NCBI RefSeq assembly: GCF_000091305.1
Contig: NC_013929.1
Span: forward strand, 9,176,001 to 9,240,000
Length of the DNA: 64,000 bases
Source: Streptomyces scabiei 87.22
GTDB lineage: Bacteria; Actinomycetota; Actinomycetes; Streptomycetales; Streptomycetaceae
Reading direction: 5' to 3'
This document shows, one piece after another, positions 23,767 through 32,676 of the stretch. The notes beneath the pieces were generated by a model. That model was not told where the DNA came from, ran no database searches, and saw only the letters and a list, made by a program, of their open reading frames with translations. Positions within the stretch are counted from its first letter, which is position 1. Each line of letters starts with the position of its first letter. The translations under genes were made by a program, and so were the position numbers.

Positions 23767-23966
23767 GCCCGCTCCGGTCCTCTCGCCCCATCACGCCCGA
23801 CACGCCTTCCCTACCCCCTTTGACGAGGACATTCCCCCGTCCCCGGTCCCGAGGACGTCCCATATTCGCACGCCCCGTCACGGGCAAGGCCCTTGCCCGT
23901 GACGTCACCCGCACGTCACCCACCGTTCTCCGCGCCCGTCACTATCACACGGATCGAGGAGATTCG

Positions 23967-24026
23967 GTGACCACAGGTGTACGAGGCGCCCTCAGCGGCG
24001 ATCATCAGTGCCTGCACATCACCTGA
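23967..24026 (+). CDS. possible 19-codon leader ORF
   Basis: GTG at 23967 follows GAGGAG at a good distance and opens a 19-residue frame (MTTGVRGALSGDHQCLHIT) ending 30 bp before the next gene. The clear ribosome site is the only support. A regulatory leader for the membrane hydrolase is possible; it does not match the recalled sulfur-metabolism leader peptides of streptomycetes. The rest of 23767-24056 shows no gene. Confidence 0.25.
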   Translation: MTTGVRGALSGDHQCLHIT

Positions 24027-24056
24027 CTTGCGGCGCGTCACGGGGGAAGCGGAACA

Positions 24057-26510
24057 GTGGATCGTGCGAGGGAACATACGGCACATACGGAACCCGGGGA
24101 ACACCGGGAACGCGCCGCGGCGGAGCAGCGCCCGGAATCCGGCCGCACGGAGCCGGAGGGGCCCGCCCTCGAACTCCTCGTCCACGGCGTCGGCGGCACC
24201 AGCCCCGACCGCATGCTCGACGACCCCCGCACCGTCCGGATCACCGGCGACGACACGGCCGCCGTGTTCCGTCGCGCCGACGACGCCGACGCGGAGGAGC
24301 GCCCCGCCGACCGCCGGGGCGGACCCGTCCCCGAGGCCTACGTCTGGTGCAACCTCACCTCCGGCAACGGCTCCCGCGCGCTGTGGCTGTTACTGCTGCC
24401 GTTCATGGTCGTCAACCTCGCCCACTGGATGCGGCCCGGCGCCCGCGACCGCCGCCGGACCGTACGCCTCTACGGCCTGCTGGTCCGGCTGACCGGCCTG
24501 ACCCTCACCGTGCTGCTCGTCGCGGCCGCCTGCGAGGTCGCGCTCGACCTGACCGCCTGGCAGTGCGCGGGCGCACGCGACTGCGCGCGGGCGCACACCT
24601 GGCTCGGATTTCTCTCCCCGGCCGTCTCCGACGACGGCTGGTGGAGCCTGCCCGGCCGCCGTCTCGCCCTGGCCGCCCTGGTGCCCAGCGCCCTGACCGG
24701 CCTGCTGTGGTACCTCTCCCACCGCACCTGGAGCGCGTACGAGTCCCAGCGCCCCATGGAACGCGGCGACACCCGCTCCGAGGACGACACCCACGCCGAG
24801 GACGAGGGGGCGCCGCGCGCCGCCCCCGACGCCGAGGACACCGCACGCGTCGCCCTCGGCCGGCCCGGCTTCTGGTACGGGCGCCGGCTCGTGGCCAGGC
24901 TGCGCGCCGCCCATGTGGCGGCCGGCTTCCTGACCGTGGCGGCGACCGTCGGCACGGCCGCCGCCCGTCATGACCGCCGGGCGGGCGGCCCGGCCGTCCT
25001 GGAACTGCTGGGCTCGCTGCTGAACGCGGCCCTGGTCGTGCTCGCCGTCGTCGTGGTGTGGGTGGTGTGCCGCCGTGGCCGCAGCGAAGGGCGCCTCGAC
25101 CAGCACCTGGACGCCCACCTGGTACGCAGCCTGCCGTCCTGCGCGCTCGCCGTGCTCGTCCTCGCCCTGCTGTACGCCGGGTGGTCGCGCCCCGGCTGGC
25201 GGTCGGCGGGACGCCTGCCGGGGGACCTGACCTTCGGCGGGATCACCCTGGCCCAGGGTGTGCTGGTCCTCGCGCTCGGCGTGGTCGCCCGTCTGCTGTA
25301 CCGCTCCCGGCCCGAGCCGCGCACCGCCCTGTACGGACTGGCCGGTCCCGCCGTCGCGATGCTTGCCTGCGCCCTCGGCGGCGTGATGTCCGCCGGCGTC
25401 GCCCAGCGCGTCGCCGACTGGCTGGGCGGCACGGACGACGCCCTGCCCGGTCCCCCCGTCCTGCTCACCTGGCAGGCATCCGTCATCCCGCCCTTCCTCC
25501 TGGTCGTCCTCGGCCTCCTCGGCTGGCTCGCGCGCCGCACCCTGGCCCTGCGGCGGTCGGAGACGGTGACCGTCGAACGGGAGTACGGCCTGACGCGGGA
25601 GCGACCCCACGAGGAGTGCCCCGGCGAGGAGCACGAGTCCCGGGACGACGGCCGCACCCGCCGGATCGCTCGCACCCGGGCCATGGCCGCGCTCACCGAC
25701 CGGGCGCCCCGCCTCGTCGGCGTGATCTCCACCGTGACCCTGCTGCTCGGCGCGGCCGCCCTGACCGGTGCCCTGGTGACGCGGGAGACACCGGCGCGGG
25801 CGGCGCTCGGCTCGTCCGCCTTCGTCGCGGGCGCCGCCGAGGCCGCACAGGCGCTGGGGTCCTGGCTGATCGGCGTGGGCTTCCTGCTGTTCGTCACCTG
25901 GGGGCGCCGGGCCTACAAGGACGCCTCCGCGCGCCGCACGATCGGCATCCTCTGGGACGTGGGCACGTTCTGGCCGCGAGCCGCCCACCCGTTCGCGCCG
26001 CCCTGCTATGCCGAACGGGCCGTACCCGACCTGACCTGGCGCATGGCCACCTGGACGCGTGCCACGGGCGGCCGGCTCGTCATCTCCGGGCACTCCCAGG
26101 GCAGTGTCCTCGCGGCGGCCGCCGCCTGGCAGCTGACCCCGTCGGTCCGCAGCCGGGTCGCGCTCCTCACCTACGGATCCCCGCTGGAGCGGCTGTACGG
26201 GCGCTGGTTCCCCGCCCACTTCGGCCCCGAGCCGCTCGCCGCCCTGCACCGCGAGATCGACTGCTGGCGCAACCTGTACCGCCGCACCGACCCCATAGGC
26301 GGCCCCGTACGGCTGACGAGCGGGAACGGGCCCCAGGTCGACGCCGAACCCTTCACCGACCCGCTCGCCTACGGCCGTACCGCCGCCCACCCCCTGCCCG
26401 CCCCGATCCTCGGCCACTCCGACTACCAGGCGGACCCCGCCTTCGTCGAGGAACGGCGACACCTGCTCGACCGCCTCGACGCCGGACTGCCGGGCCCGCG
26501 GACTCCCTAG
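24057..26510 (+). CDS. multi-span membrane protein with C-terminal alpha/beta hydrolase domain
   Basis: 817 residues. The N-terminus is polar and soon reads LELLVHGVGGTSPDRML, a lipase-like strand and oxyanion region. About eight hydrophobic segments follow between residues 108 and 640, interrupted by acidic or basic loops. The serine nucleophile motif GHSQG is near residue 680, with TYGSPLERLYGRWFP and a late GHSDYQAD as possible acid/His region. A membrane-bound lipase or esterase is inferred; the substrate is unknown. The GTG at 24057 follows GGGGGAA. Codon 112 is TTA, so translation should need the bldA tRNA, tying it to development or secondary metabolism. Convergent with the S33 peptidase across a palindromic element. 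Confidence 0.75.
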   Translation: MDRAREHTAHTEPGEHRERAAAEQRPESGRTEPEGPALELLVHGVGGTSPDRMLDDPRTVRITGDDTAAVFRRADDADAEERPADRRGGPVPEAYVWCNLTSGNGSRALWLLLLPFMVVNLAHWMRPGARDRRRTVRLYGLLVRLTGLTLTVLLVAAACEVALDLTAWQCAGARDCARAHTWLGFLSPAVSDDGWWSLPGRRLALAALVPSALTGLLWYLSHRTWSAYESQRPMERGDTRSEDDTHAEDEGAPRAAPDAEDTARVALGRPGFWYGRRLVARLRAAHVAAGFLTVAATVGTAAARHDRRAGGPAVLELLGSLLNAALVVLAVVVVWVVCRRGRSEGRLDQHLDAHLVRSLPSCALAVLVLALLYAGWSRPGWRSAGRLPGDLTFGGITLAQGVLVLALGVVARLLYRSRPEPRTALYGLAGPAVAMLACALGGVMSAGVAQRVADWLGGTDDALPGPPVLLTWQASVIPPFLLVVLGLLGWLARRTLALRRSETVTVEREYGLTRERPHEECPGEEHESRDDGRTRRIARTRAMAALTDRAPRLVGVISTVTLLLGAAALTGALVTRETPARAALGSSAFVAGAAEAAQALGSWLIGVGFLLFVTWGRRAYKDASARRTIGILWDVGTFWPRAAHPFAPPCYAERAVPDLTWRMATWTRATGGRLVISGHSQGSVLAAAAAWQLTPSVRSRVALLTYGSPLERLYGRWFPAHFGPEPLAALHREIDCWRNLYRRTDPIGGPVRLTSGNGPQVDAEPFTDPLAYGRTAAHPLPAPILGHSDYQADPAFVEERRHLLDRLDAGLPGPRTP

Positions 26511-26711
26511 TGCCGCGGCAGGCAACGTTCGCCCCGTCGCGTCGCCCGGCACGCTCCCCCACTCTCGGCTTCGCTCGAGCGGGAGGGGCCCCCACCGCCG
26601 CACCGGGCACAAGCCCGAGTACATCCAGTACGAGGGCATGCGCCCGGCACGCCGAGAGCACGCACCGGACGCCGCTCCTTCACGGGCAAACGTTGCCTGC
26701 CGCGGCACTAG
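26507..26711. mobile_element. 205-bp MITE-like palindromic element
   Basis: CTAG plus TGCCGCGGCAGGCAACGTT at the left end (26507-26529) is mirrored exactly by AACGTTGCCTGCCGCGGCA plus CTAG at the right end (26689-26711), a 23-bp perfect inverted repeat enclosing about 160 bp with no credible gene. CTAG may be a target duplication. The interior holds CCCCCACTCTCGGCTTCGCT and a matching G-rich arm (26556-26590), a motif recalled as widespread in Streptomyces genomes. The outer CTAGs contain the stop codons of both convergent neighbours. A third partial copy of the terminal motif lies at 26717-26728 in the peptidase gene. It could also act as a bidirectional terminator. Confidence 0.55.
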
Positions 26712-28210
26712 TCGGGGCAGGCAACGTCCCGCAGGGGTCGCTCGCCCGTGGTGAGGAACCGGGTCACGGCCCGGTCCCCGCAGGCGTTGCCCGTGCCGAG
26801 ATAGACGCCGTGACCGCCGCGCTCGACCGTGACGAGCCGCGCCCGGTCACCGAGGGCCTGCCGCATCCGCAGCGCGCCGGCGTGCGGGGTCGTGGGGTCA
26901 CGCCGGTTCTGGATCATGAGGATGTTCGAGGGGCCCCGGTCGGTGATCCGGGTGGGCCGGTCGGCGGGCGCGTCCTTCCAGAAGGCGCACGGCGGAATGC
27001 TCACGGGCAGCCCGGCGGTGAGCGGGTAGCGCGCCCGGTTCGCGGCCACCGCCCGCTCGTACCCGGCCACCGACCTCGGCCAGCGCACGTCGTTGCAGAT
27101 CACCGCCGTCGTGCCCGAGGCGTCCTCGTCGCCCAGCGGTAGGGCGACCTCCGGCGGCAGCACCGGGGTCTCCCGCGGCGCCATGGCCGCGCGCACCAGC
27201 CGGGCCAGCCGGGGGAAGGCCGCGTCGTCGTACAGGGCGTTGTGCATGACCTGCCGCAGCCGGTTGCCGGTCAGCGGCACGCCCGGTGTCGTGGACTCCT
27301 TCGGGACGCGGTCCAGTTCCGCCGCCACGGAGAGGAACAGCGGCCGGACGTCCTCGGCACGCCGGGCCAGTCGCAGGCCCTCCGCCTCCCGGGCCGGGTC
27401 GGCGGCCCAGGCGGCGAAGTCCGGGAACCGGTCCTCGGCCCCCCGCGCCATGTTCGCCAGCCAGCCCCGCTCGACCCGGCGGGGGTCGGGGTCACCGCTG
27501 CTGTCGAGCACCAGCCGGTCGACGCGCCCCGGGTACCGCTGCGCGTACACGGCCCCGACGTAGGCCCCGTACGAGACGCCGTACGCCGACAGCTTCTTCT
27601 CGCCCAGGGCCTGCCGCAGCTGTTCGATGTCGCGCACCTGGTTGGCGGTGCTGAAGCTGCGCAGCACCGCACCGCCGTTGCGGGCGCAGGCCTCGGCGGT
27701 ACGGCGGGAGCGGGCGACGTTCTCCGCGATGCCGCCGTCCGGCGCGGGCCAGGGCCGCAGGGTCACCAACTGGCGGTCCGCCTCGGGAAGTCCGCAGGAC
27801 GCGCGGGTGCTGGCACCCACACCGCGCGGATCGAAACTCACGAGGTCGTACGCGGCTCCCGTCTCCCGCCGTAACGCCTCGCCCTGCCGGGTGAGTTTCG
27901 CCGTGCCGGAGCCGCCCGGCCCGCCGGGAAGCACGAGCAGGGTGCCGCGCCGGGCCTCGGGGCGCTCACTGGGCAGCCGGGAGACCGCGAGGGTCAGCCG
28001 GGGCCCGTCGGGGGAGCGGTGGTCGACCGGAACGGTCAGCTCGGCGCACTGCTGCCCGGCCGGCCCGCCGGGCCGGGCGCAGGAACGCCAGTCGAGGGCG
28101 GGGGAGGCGGCCGCCGTGGCGGACGCCGGGCCGGGAAGAGCGGTCAGCGTGGTGGCGGCGGCCGAGACGGACAGGGCCAGGACGAGAGCGCGTCGGGTGC
28201 GAATCTTCAT
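26708..28210 (-). CDS. secreted S33 alpha/beta hydrolase, tripeptidyl aminopeptidase type
   Basis: 500 residues. The N-terminus KIRTRRALVLALSVSAAATT is a Sec or Tat-like signal, with ASA near residue 32 as cleavage site. The hydrolase fold has LLVLPGGPGGSG (oxyanion), the nucleophile in YGVSYGAYVG near 210, Asp in NRRDPTTPH and His in ERGGHGVY, with the TAP-like C-terminal domain and conserved cysteines (CNDVRW, PPCAFW, ACGDRAV). It resembles Streptomyces SlpD/SlpE and Tap, which release tripeptides outside the cell. The ATG at 28210 is chosen at the signal peptide. Codon 113 is TTA, so bldA dependence is expected. Its stop lies in the terminal CTAG of the palindromic element. Confidence 0.88.
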   Translation of the reverse strand: MKIRTRRALVLALSVSAAATTLTALPGPASATAAASPALDWRSCARPGGPAGQQCAELTVPVDHRSPDGPRLTLAVSRLPSERPEARRGTLLVLPGGPGGSGTAKLTRQGEALRRETGAAYDLVSFDPRGVGASTRASCGLPEADRQLVTLRPWPAPDGGIAENVARSRRTAEACARNGGAVLRSFSTANQVRDIEQLRQALGEKKLSAYGVSYGAYVGAVYAQRYPGRVDRLVLDSSGDPDPRRVERGWLANMARGAEDRFPDFAAWAADPAREAEGLRLARRAEDVRPLFLSVAAELDRVPKESTTPGVPLTGNRLRQVMHNALYDDAAFPRLARLVRAAMAPRETPVLPPEVALPLGDEDASGTTAVICNDVRWPRSVAGYERAVAANRARYPLTAGLPVSIPPCAFWKDAPADRPTRITDRGPSNILMIQNRRDPTTPHAGALRMRQALGDRARLVTVERGGHGVYLGTGNACGDRAVTRFLTTGERPLRDVACPD

Positions 28211-28329
28211 GCGCCCATGCTGTCGGCCGGACCGCCCCGGTCCCATCCGGCTGACAGCACCCCTGGGGTGGGGCTCTCCCCCTGGGGCACACCCCAGTGA
28301 TCAGGGGCTACGGCAGCTGGTGACAGGGA

Positions 28330-30771
28330 CTACGGCAGTTCCGGCAGGTCCTCCGCGTAGAGCAGTGTCAGGTCGTCCTTGTCCGGTTCGTCGACCTGCG
28401 CCACCCGGCTCGCGTGGCGTTCCACCATCGCCTCGAACGTCTGCCGCGCGGTACGGCCGTTGCCGAAGGCCGGGCCCTTGGGGATCGCGGTGAAGTAGTC
28501 CAGCAGGGCCTCGCCGGCGCCGGGCGCCAGCCGGTACTCGTGCTCCTCCGCCTGCTGCTCCACGATGCGCAGCAGTTCGTCGGGGACGTAGTCGTCGAAG
28601 GTGATGGTGCGGGAGAAACGGGACGCCACGCCGGGGTTGACGGTGAGGAAGCGCTCCATCTCGGCCGTGTAGCCCGCGACGATCACCACCACCGCGTCCC
28701 GGTGGTCCTCCATCAGCTTCACCAGGGTGTCGATGGCCTCCTTGCCGAAGTCCCGTCCCGAGTCCTCCGGCGACAGCGCGTACGCCTCGTCGATGAAGAG
28801 CACGCCGCCGCGGGCGCGTTCGAAGGCCTCCTGGGTGCGGATCGCCGTGGAGCCGATGTGCTCGCCGACCAGGTCCACGCGGGACACCTCGACGAGATGC
28901 CCCTTCTCCAGGACGTCGAGCGAGGCCAGGATCTCGCCGTAGAGGCGGGCGACCGTGGTCTTGCCGGTGCCGGGGGAGCCCGTGAACACCAGATGCCGTT
29001 TGACGGAGGCCGCCTTGAGGCCGGCCCGCTGACGGCGGCGGCCCACCTCGATCATGTCGGTGAGCGCGCGGACCTCGCGCTTGACGCTGTCCAGGCCGAC
29101 CAGCGCGTCGAGTTCACCGAGCACGGCCTTGGAGGCCCGCGCCGGGGTCTCGGGCTCCACGGCGGCCGGGGTGGCGGTCACCGGCTGTTCGGTGGTGCGC
29201 TGCCCGGGGATCGAGCCCAGCAGACCGGACGACGCGGCCGTGGTCTGTGTGACCGTCTCCTGCGGGGCCGGGGGCCGGACTCCCGCGCTCTCGTCGCTGG
29301 TGCAGTCCTCGACCACCGGACCGCCGCCCGCGGCACCGGAACCGCCCTCCGCGAACTCGTAGCCGCCGCGCGCGCAGCGCTCCGTACGGCACTTGCGCAG
29401 GGTGGCCCGGCAGCCGTCGATGACGTGGAAGCCGTAGCCCCCGCTGCCGGTCACCCGGCAGTTGAGGAAGCTGCCGCGACCCCCCGCGGAGACGTAGAAG
29501 CCGGCCTCGGCGGGCGAGGTGACGGTGCAGCGCTCGATGGTCGGGTCGGCACCCTTGGTGACGATCACGCCGGTCTGGGTGCCGTCGACGGTGCAGCCGT
29601 TGAGCGTGCCGCCGCTGCCGTGGTCGCGGAACCAGGCGCCCGTGGCGGCGTCCCGGATCCGGCAGTCGTCGAGCTGCGCGGTCGCCCCGTCGCTGACCGA
29701 CACCGCGGTGTTCCGCACCTGCGACAGGTCGCTGTCGACGACGTCCGCGCGTGAGCCCCGGTCCAGCACGAACAGCGCGTCCGGCACATCGTGCACACGG
29801 CAGGACTCCAGCACCGCCGTCGCGCCGTCGCTGACCCAGACGGCCGGGTAGTCGCCGGTGCTGTCGAAGATCTCGCACTGGTTGGCGTCCACGCGGGTGC
29901 CGGGGTCCCACACCGACAGCCCGTTGCGCCCGAACTGCCGCACCGACGTGCGCGTCAGGGTGAGGACGGAGCGCGAGCGGAGGTCCACCGCGTTCTCCGG
30001 GATGTCATGGATCCGGCAGTCCGCGAGGGTGAGCACGGCGTCGGTGTCGAGAGTGATCCCGTCGGCCGTCGTCCGGTGCACATCGCAGTCGGTGAGATGG
30101 GCAGTGGCCCGGTTGGTGATCTGCACGCCGCTGCCGCGGACCTCGTAGACCTCGCAACCGACCGCCTCCAGCGCGGAGTTCTCCCCCGTCACCGTCAGAC
30201 CCGAGCCCGAGGTGTGGTGCACCCGGCAGCGCTCCAGCCGGGGATGCCCGCCGCCGCGCACCGCGACACCGGCCTGACCGGCGGCCACGATCTCGCACTC
30301 CTCGAACACACCGCCGCCGCCGTCGACCACGGCGATGCCGATGCCCGCCGGGTTGTCCACGGTGCACCGCCGGACCGTGGGCCGGGCGCCGCCGCGCACC
30401 TCGATGCCGGCCGCGGAACGGGTGACGATCCGCAGGTCCAGCAGCTCGGGTGTGCCGTCCTCGACGAGCAGCGCGGGCGCCGCCGCGTCCTGGCCCTCCA
30501 CGTGCAGGTCCTGGACGACGGCCGAGGCGGCCACGGTCAGCGGCACCCCGTCCGCGGGCGCGATGCGGACCGAGCCGGGCGAGCCCTCCGGACCGCGGAG
30601 CGTGATCCCCCGCTGCACGACGAGGTTCTCCCGGTACGTGCCGGGAGCGACGACGAGCACGTCGCCGTCGCTCGCGGCCTCCAGGGCTGCGGCGAGCGAT
30701 GCGTACTCACCCGTGCGGCGCCGCCACCGCGATGTACCGGTGTGCGTCACCTGGACCGTGCCCTGTGCCAT
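28330..30771 (-). CDS. right-handed beta-helix protein fused to CbbX/SpoVK-type AAA+ ATPase
   Basis: 813 residues. Residues about 30-500 are a parallel beta-helix made of roughly 22-23-residue coils (repeated patterns such as DCRIHD, GCEVYEV, SCRVHDV, GCTVDGT). After a Pro/Thr linker, residues about 560-800 form an AAA+ module: Walker A GSPGTGKTT, Walker B GVLFIDEAYAL, and the Arg finger region SRFSRTITFDDY, matching CbbX, SpoVK and EccA ATPases. The helix may recognise a polysaccharide or protein while the ATPase remodels it; this is inference. No signal peptide. The ATG at 30771 follows GGTGGGGG at 11-13 nt; a longer frame is unlikely. Confidence 0.85.
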   Translation of the reverse strand: MAQGTVQVTHTGTSRWRRRTGEYASLAAALEAASDGDVLVVAPGTYRENLVVQRGITLRGPEGSPGSVRIAPADGVPLTVAASAVVQDLHVEGQDAAAPALLVEDGTPELLDLRIVTRSAAGIEVRGGARPTVRRCTVDNPAGIGIAVVDGGGGVFEECEIVAAGQAGVAVRGGGHPRLERCRVHHTSGSGLTVTGENSALEAVGCEVYEVRGSGVQITNRATAHLTDCDVHRTTADGITLDTDAVLTLADCRIHDIPENAVDLRSRSVLTLTRTSVRQFGRNGLSVWDPGTRVDANQCEIFDSTGDYPAVWVSDGATAVLESCRVHDVPDALFVLDRGSRADVVDSDLSQVRNTAVSVSDGATAQLDDCRIRDAATGAWFRDHGSGGTLNGCTVDGTQTGVIVTKGADPTIERCTVTSPAEAGFYVSAGGRGSFLNCRVTGSGGYGFHVIDGCRATLRKCRTERCARGGYEFAEGGSGAAGGGPVVEDCTSDESAGVRPPAPQETVTQTTAASSGLLGSIPGQRTTEQPVTATPAAVEPETPARASKAVLGELDALVGLDSVKREVRALTDMIEVGRRRQRAGLKAASVKRHLVFTGSPGTGKTTVARLYGEILASLDVLEKGHLVEVSRVDLVGEHIGSTAIRTQEAFERARGGVLFIDEAYALSPEDSGRDFGKEAIDTLVKLMEDHRDAVVVIVAGYTAEMERFLTVNPGVASRFSRTITFDDYVPDELLRIVEQQAEEHEYRLAPGAGEALLDYFTAIPKGPAFGNGRTARQTFEAMVERHASRVAQVDEPDKDDLTLLYAEDLPELP

Positions 30772-30882
30772 GGCGTTGCTGTGCCCCCACCTCGTGGAAC
30801 GCGGGTCGATGCCGAACAGTTCGGCTGGTCGCTCCACCGTAGCGTGCGCGGGCAGGGGGAGTTGACCGGAGTGGGAAGGCCG

Positions 30883-31506
30883 TCAGCTGCCCGTGCCCGT
30901 CCTGCCCCAGTCCGGCCCCGCCTTGTCCCATGCCTGGTCCCAGCGGGCGTACCGGCGGCGGACCATGCGCCAGACGACCAGGCGTCTGACGCCCTCGACG
31001 AGCCCCGCGGCGAGCACGGTGGAGCCGAATCCGGCCAGCACCGCGTGGGTCGTCGCGGTGGCCGCGTCCAGGGGGCGGCCGACCGCGCGGCCCTGCCCGT
31101 CCGTCCACAGCGTGAAGTGGTCGCCGGGTCTCGGGGTCCTGAGACCGGCCAGGACCGTGCCGCTGCGTTCGGTGCCGTCCGGGCCGGTCCAGTCGGCGAT
31201 CACACGGCTCTGCCGGCCGCGGGTCGTGGAGGTCTCCGGATCGGGGTCCAGCGGGGAGCCGTCGACCTTCTTGACGACGGTGGCCGTCACCCGGTGCCGG
31301 CTCTGCTGCTGGTCGCGCACGGACTGCTGCAGGGCTCCCTGGGCGGTGGTGCCGGCGACGGCGCCGACGAGGGGCGCGGCGACGAGGATCAGCAGCAGGG
31401 CGGCGAACGCCAGCCACGCCTCGACCAGATCGGTCGTCCGTCGCAGCGGATTGTGCCGCCAGCGCCACAGCCCGCGGATCGCCCGCAGTCCACCGATGGC
31501 CCGCAT
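30883..31506 (-). CDS. Rv1733c-like two-span membrane protein
   Basis: 207 residues with two membrane segments, about 30-55 (LVEAWLAFAALLLILVAAPL) and 145-165, enclosing an extracytoplasmic region with TATVVKKVDGSPLDPD and ADWTGPDGTERSG. This layout, with a basic start (LWRWRHNPLRRTTDLVEAW), matches the actinobacterial Rv1733c family, whose biochemical function is unknown. The ATG at 31506 is chosen before the basic stretch, with GGAAGGGGG upstream. The upstream 290 bp hold a terminator-like hairpin and no gene. Confidence 0.75.
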   Translation of the reverse strand: MRAIGGLRAIRGLWRWRHNPLRRTTDLVEAWLAFAALLLILVAAPLVGAVAGTTAQGALQQSVRDQQQSRHRVTATVVKKVDGSPLDPDPETSTTRGRQSRVIADWTGPDGTERSGTVLAGLRTPRPGDHFTLWTDGQGRAVGRPLDAATATTHAVLAGFGSTVLAAGLVEGVRRLVVWRMVRRRYARWDQAWDKAGPDWGRTGTGS

Positions 31507-31564
31507 CGCATCACACCCCCTTCCGCGTCCGTGATAACCCGGGGCGGAGCCGTCCACGGGCGGT

Positions 31565-31601
31565 CCCGGTGAAGAGAGAGCGACGTCACTCTTCCACCGG
31601 G
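31565..31601 (-). terminator. hairpin downstream of MOSC gene
   Basis: CCCGGTGAAGAG (31565-31576) pairs with CTCTTCCACCGGG (31589-31601) with one bulged base. It lies about 200 bp after the MOSC gene stop and before the Rv1733c-like gene, on the path of minus-strand transcription. No gene was seen in 31507-31797. Confidence 0.5.
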
Positions 31602-31797
31602 CCTTCTCATGAACTTCTCACAAACACCCAACGGCCTGACCCTGAGCATGTGTTCCCAGCTCGTGAAACCGAATCGTAGGAGATTGAATTTTCAAGCGGG
31701 AGACGGGGGTTCGCACACCGGGACGCGCGGGGGGCCGCTTTCGGGGCCGCATACCGGCCGCCTCAAGAAGGCTTGTACGGCGGTGAGTTCGGACTCG

Positions 31798-32622
31798 CTA
31801 TTCGAGTATCCGCACCGGATCACCGATCCGCACGGTGCCGCCGGATTCCGGTACGAGGTTCTGCCCGAAGGCCAGCTTGTCGCCGAACCGGCGGTGGCGG
31901 GCGAGGGTGCGCAGGGGTTCACGGCCGCGCTCGCCGGTCTCCTGGTCGGTGGTGGTCACCACGCACCGGCCGCACATCTTCGCGACCCGGAAGGTCACCT
32001 CGCCGATCGCGACCCGCCGCCAGTCGTCCTCGGCCCAGGCGACCGTGCCGTCGACGACCACGTTCGGCCGGAAGCGGCTCATGGGGAGCGGGCCCTCCTC
32101 GGGATGGTCGCCCCGCGCGACCAGCGCGTTGAGCGCGTCCAGCGACGCGAGGGTGGTCAGCAGCAGGGGATAGCCGTCGGCGAAGCTGACGGTCTCGCCC
32201 GGCCGGGCGTACTCGGGGTCGAGCGGGCGACGGGTCGCCGGGTCGTCGAGGTGCGCCAGGCGCACGGAGGCGCCGAGGTGGTCGCTGAACCAGGCGTGCG
32301 CGGCGGCGTCGGCGAGGACCGCCTCCACCTTGTCCTGCCAGATCTCCACCGTGACCGTGCCGGTGGGCCCGGGCACGGGGACGGTCAGCGGCGCGCGGCC
32401 GGACGCGGACAGCAGAAGACCGCCGCCGGGCAGCAGCCCGGCGGCGGCCAACGCCATACGCGGATGCGGACGTTGAGTGATGACCTTGCCCGAGTCGTCG
32501 ACCAGCACCCACCGACGGTCTCCCGCCAGCCCCCAGGGCTCCACGACGGCCTCGTCGGGGGCGAATCCCCGGGCCGCCTTCAGCGGATGGACGTGGATCG
32601 AGTGCAGCGACGGATTCCCCAT
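31798..32622 (-). CDS. MOSC domain protein (YcbX/mARC-like)
   Basis: 274 residues: an N-terminal beta-barrel (SIHVHPLKAARGFAPDEAVV, WGLAGDRRWVLVD) followed by a MOSC domain with RFRPNVVVDG and the conserved cysteine segment MCGRCVVTTTDQETG. MOSC proteins bind molybdenum cofactor through this cysteine; YcbX and mARC reduce N-hydroxylated compounds with a ferredoxin-like partner. No C-terminal 2Fe-2S domain is present, so an external electron donor is needed. The ATG at 32622 starts at the barrel. It is 54 bp downstream of the DUF6643-like gene on the same strand. Confidence 0.88.
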   Translation of the reverse strand: MGNPSLHSIHVHPLKAARGFAPDEAVVEPWGLAGDRRWVLVDDSGKVITQRPHPRMALAAAGLLPGGGLLLSASGRAPLTVPVPGPTGTVTVEIWQDKVEAVLADAAAHAWFSDHLGASVRLAHLDDPATRRPLDPEYARPGETVSFADGYPLLLTTLASLDALNALVARGDHPEEGPLPMSRFRPNVVVDGTVAWAEDDWRRVAIGEVTFRVAKMCGRCVVTTTDQETGERGREPLRTLARHRRFGDKLAFGQNLVPESGGTVRIGDPVRILE

Positions 32623-32676
32623 GGGGTCATCCTGCCAGCAGACCGTGACAACCCCACGCGAATTGTGCCGAGTGCC

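Noticed and set aside
26507..26711. Complete insertion sequence
   Set aside because: About 160 bp between the inverted repeats is too short for a transposase and no DDE-type motifs are seen.
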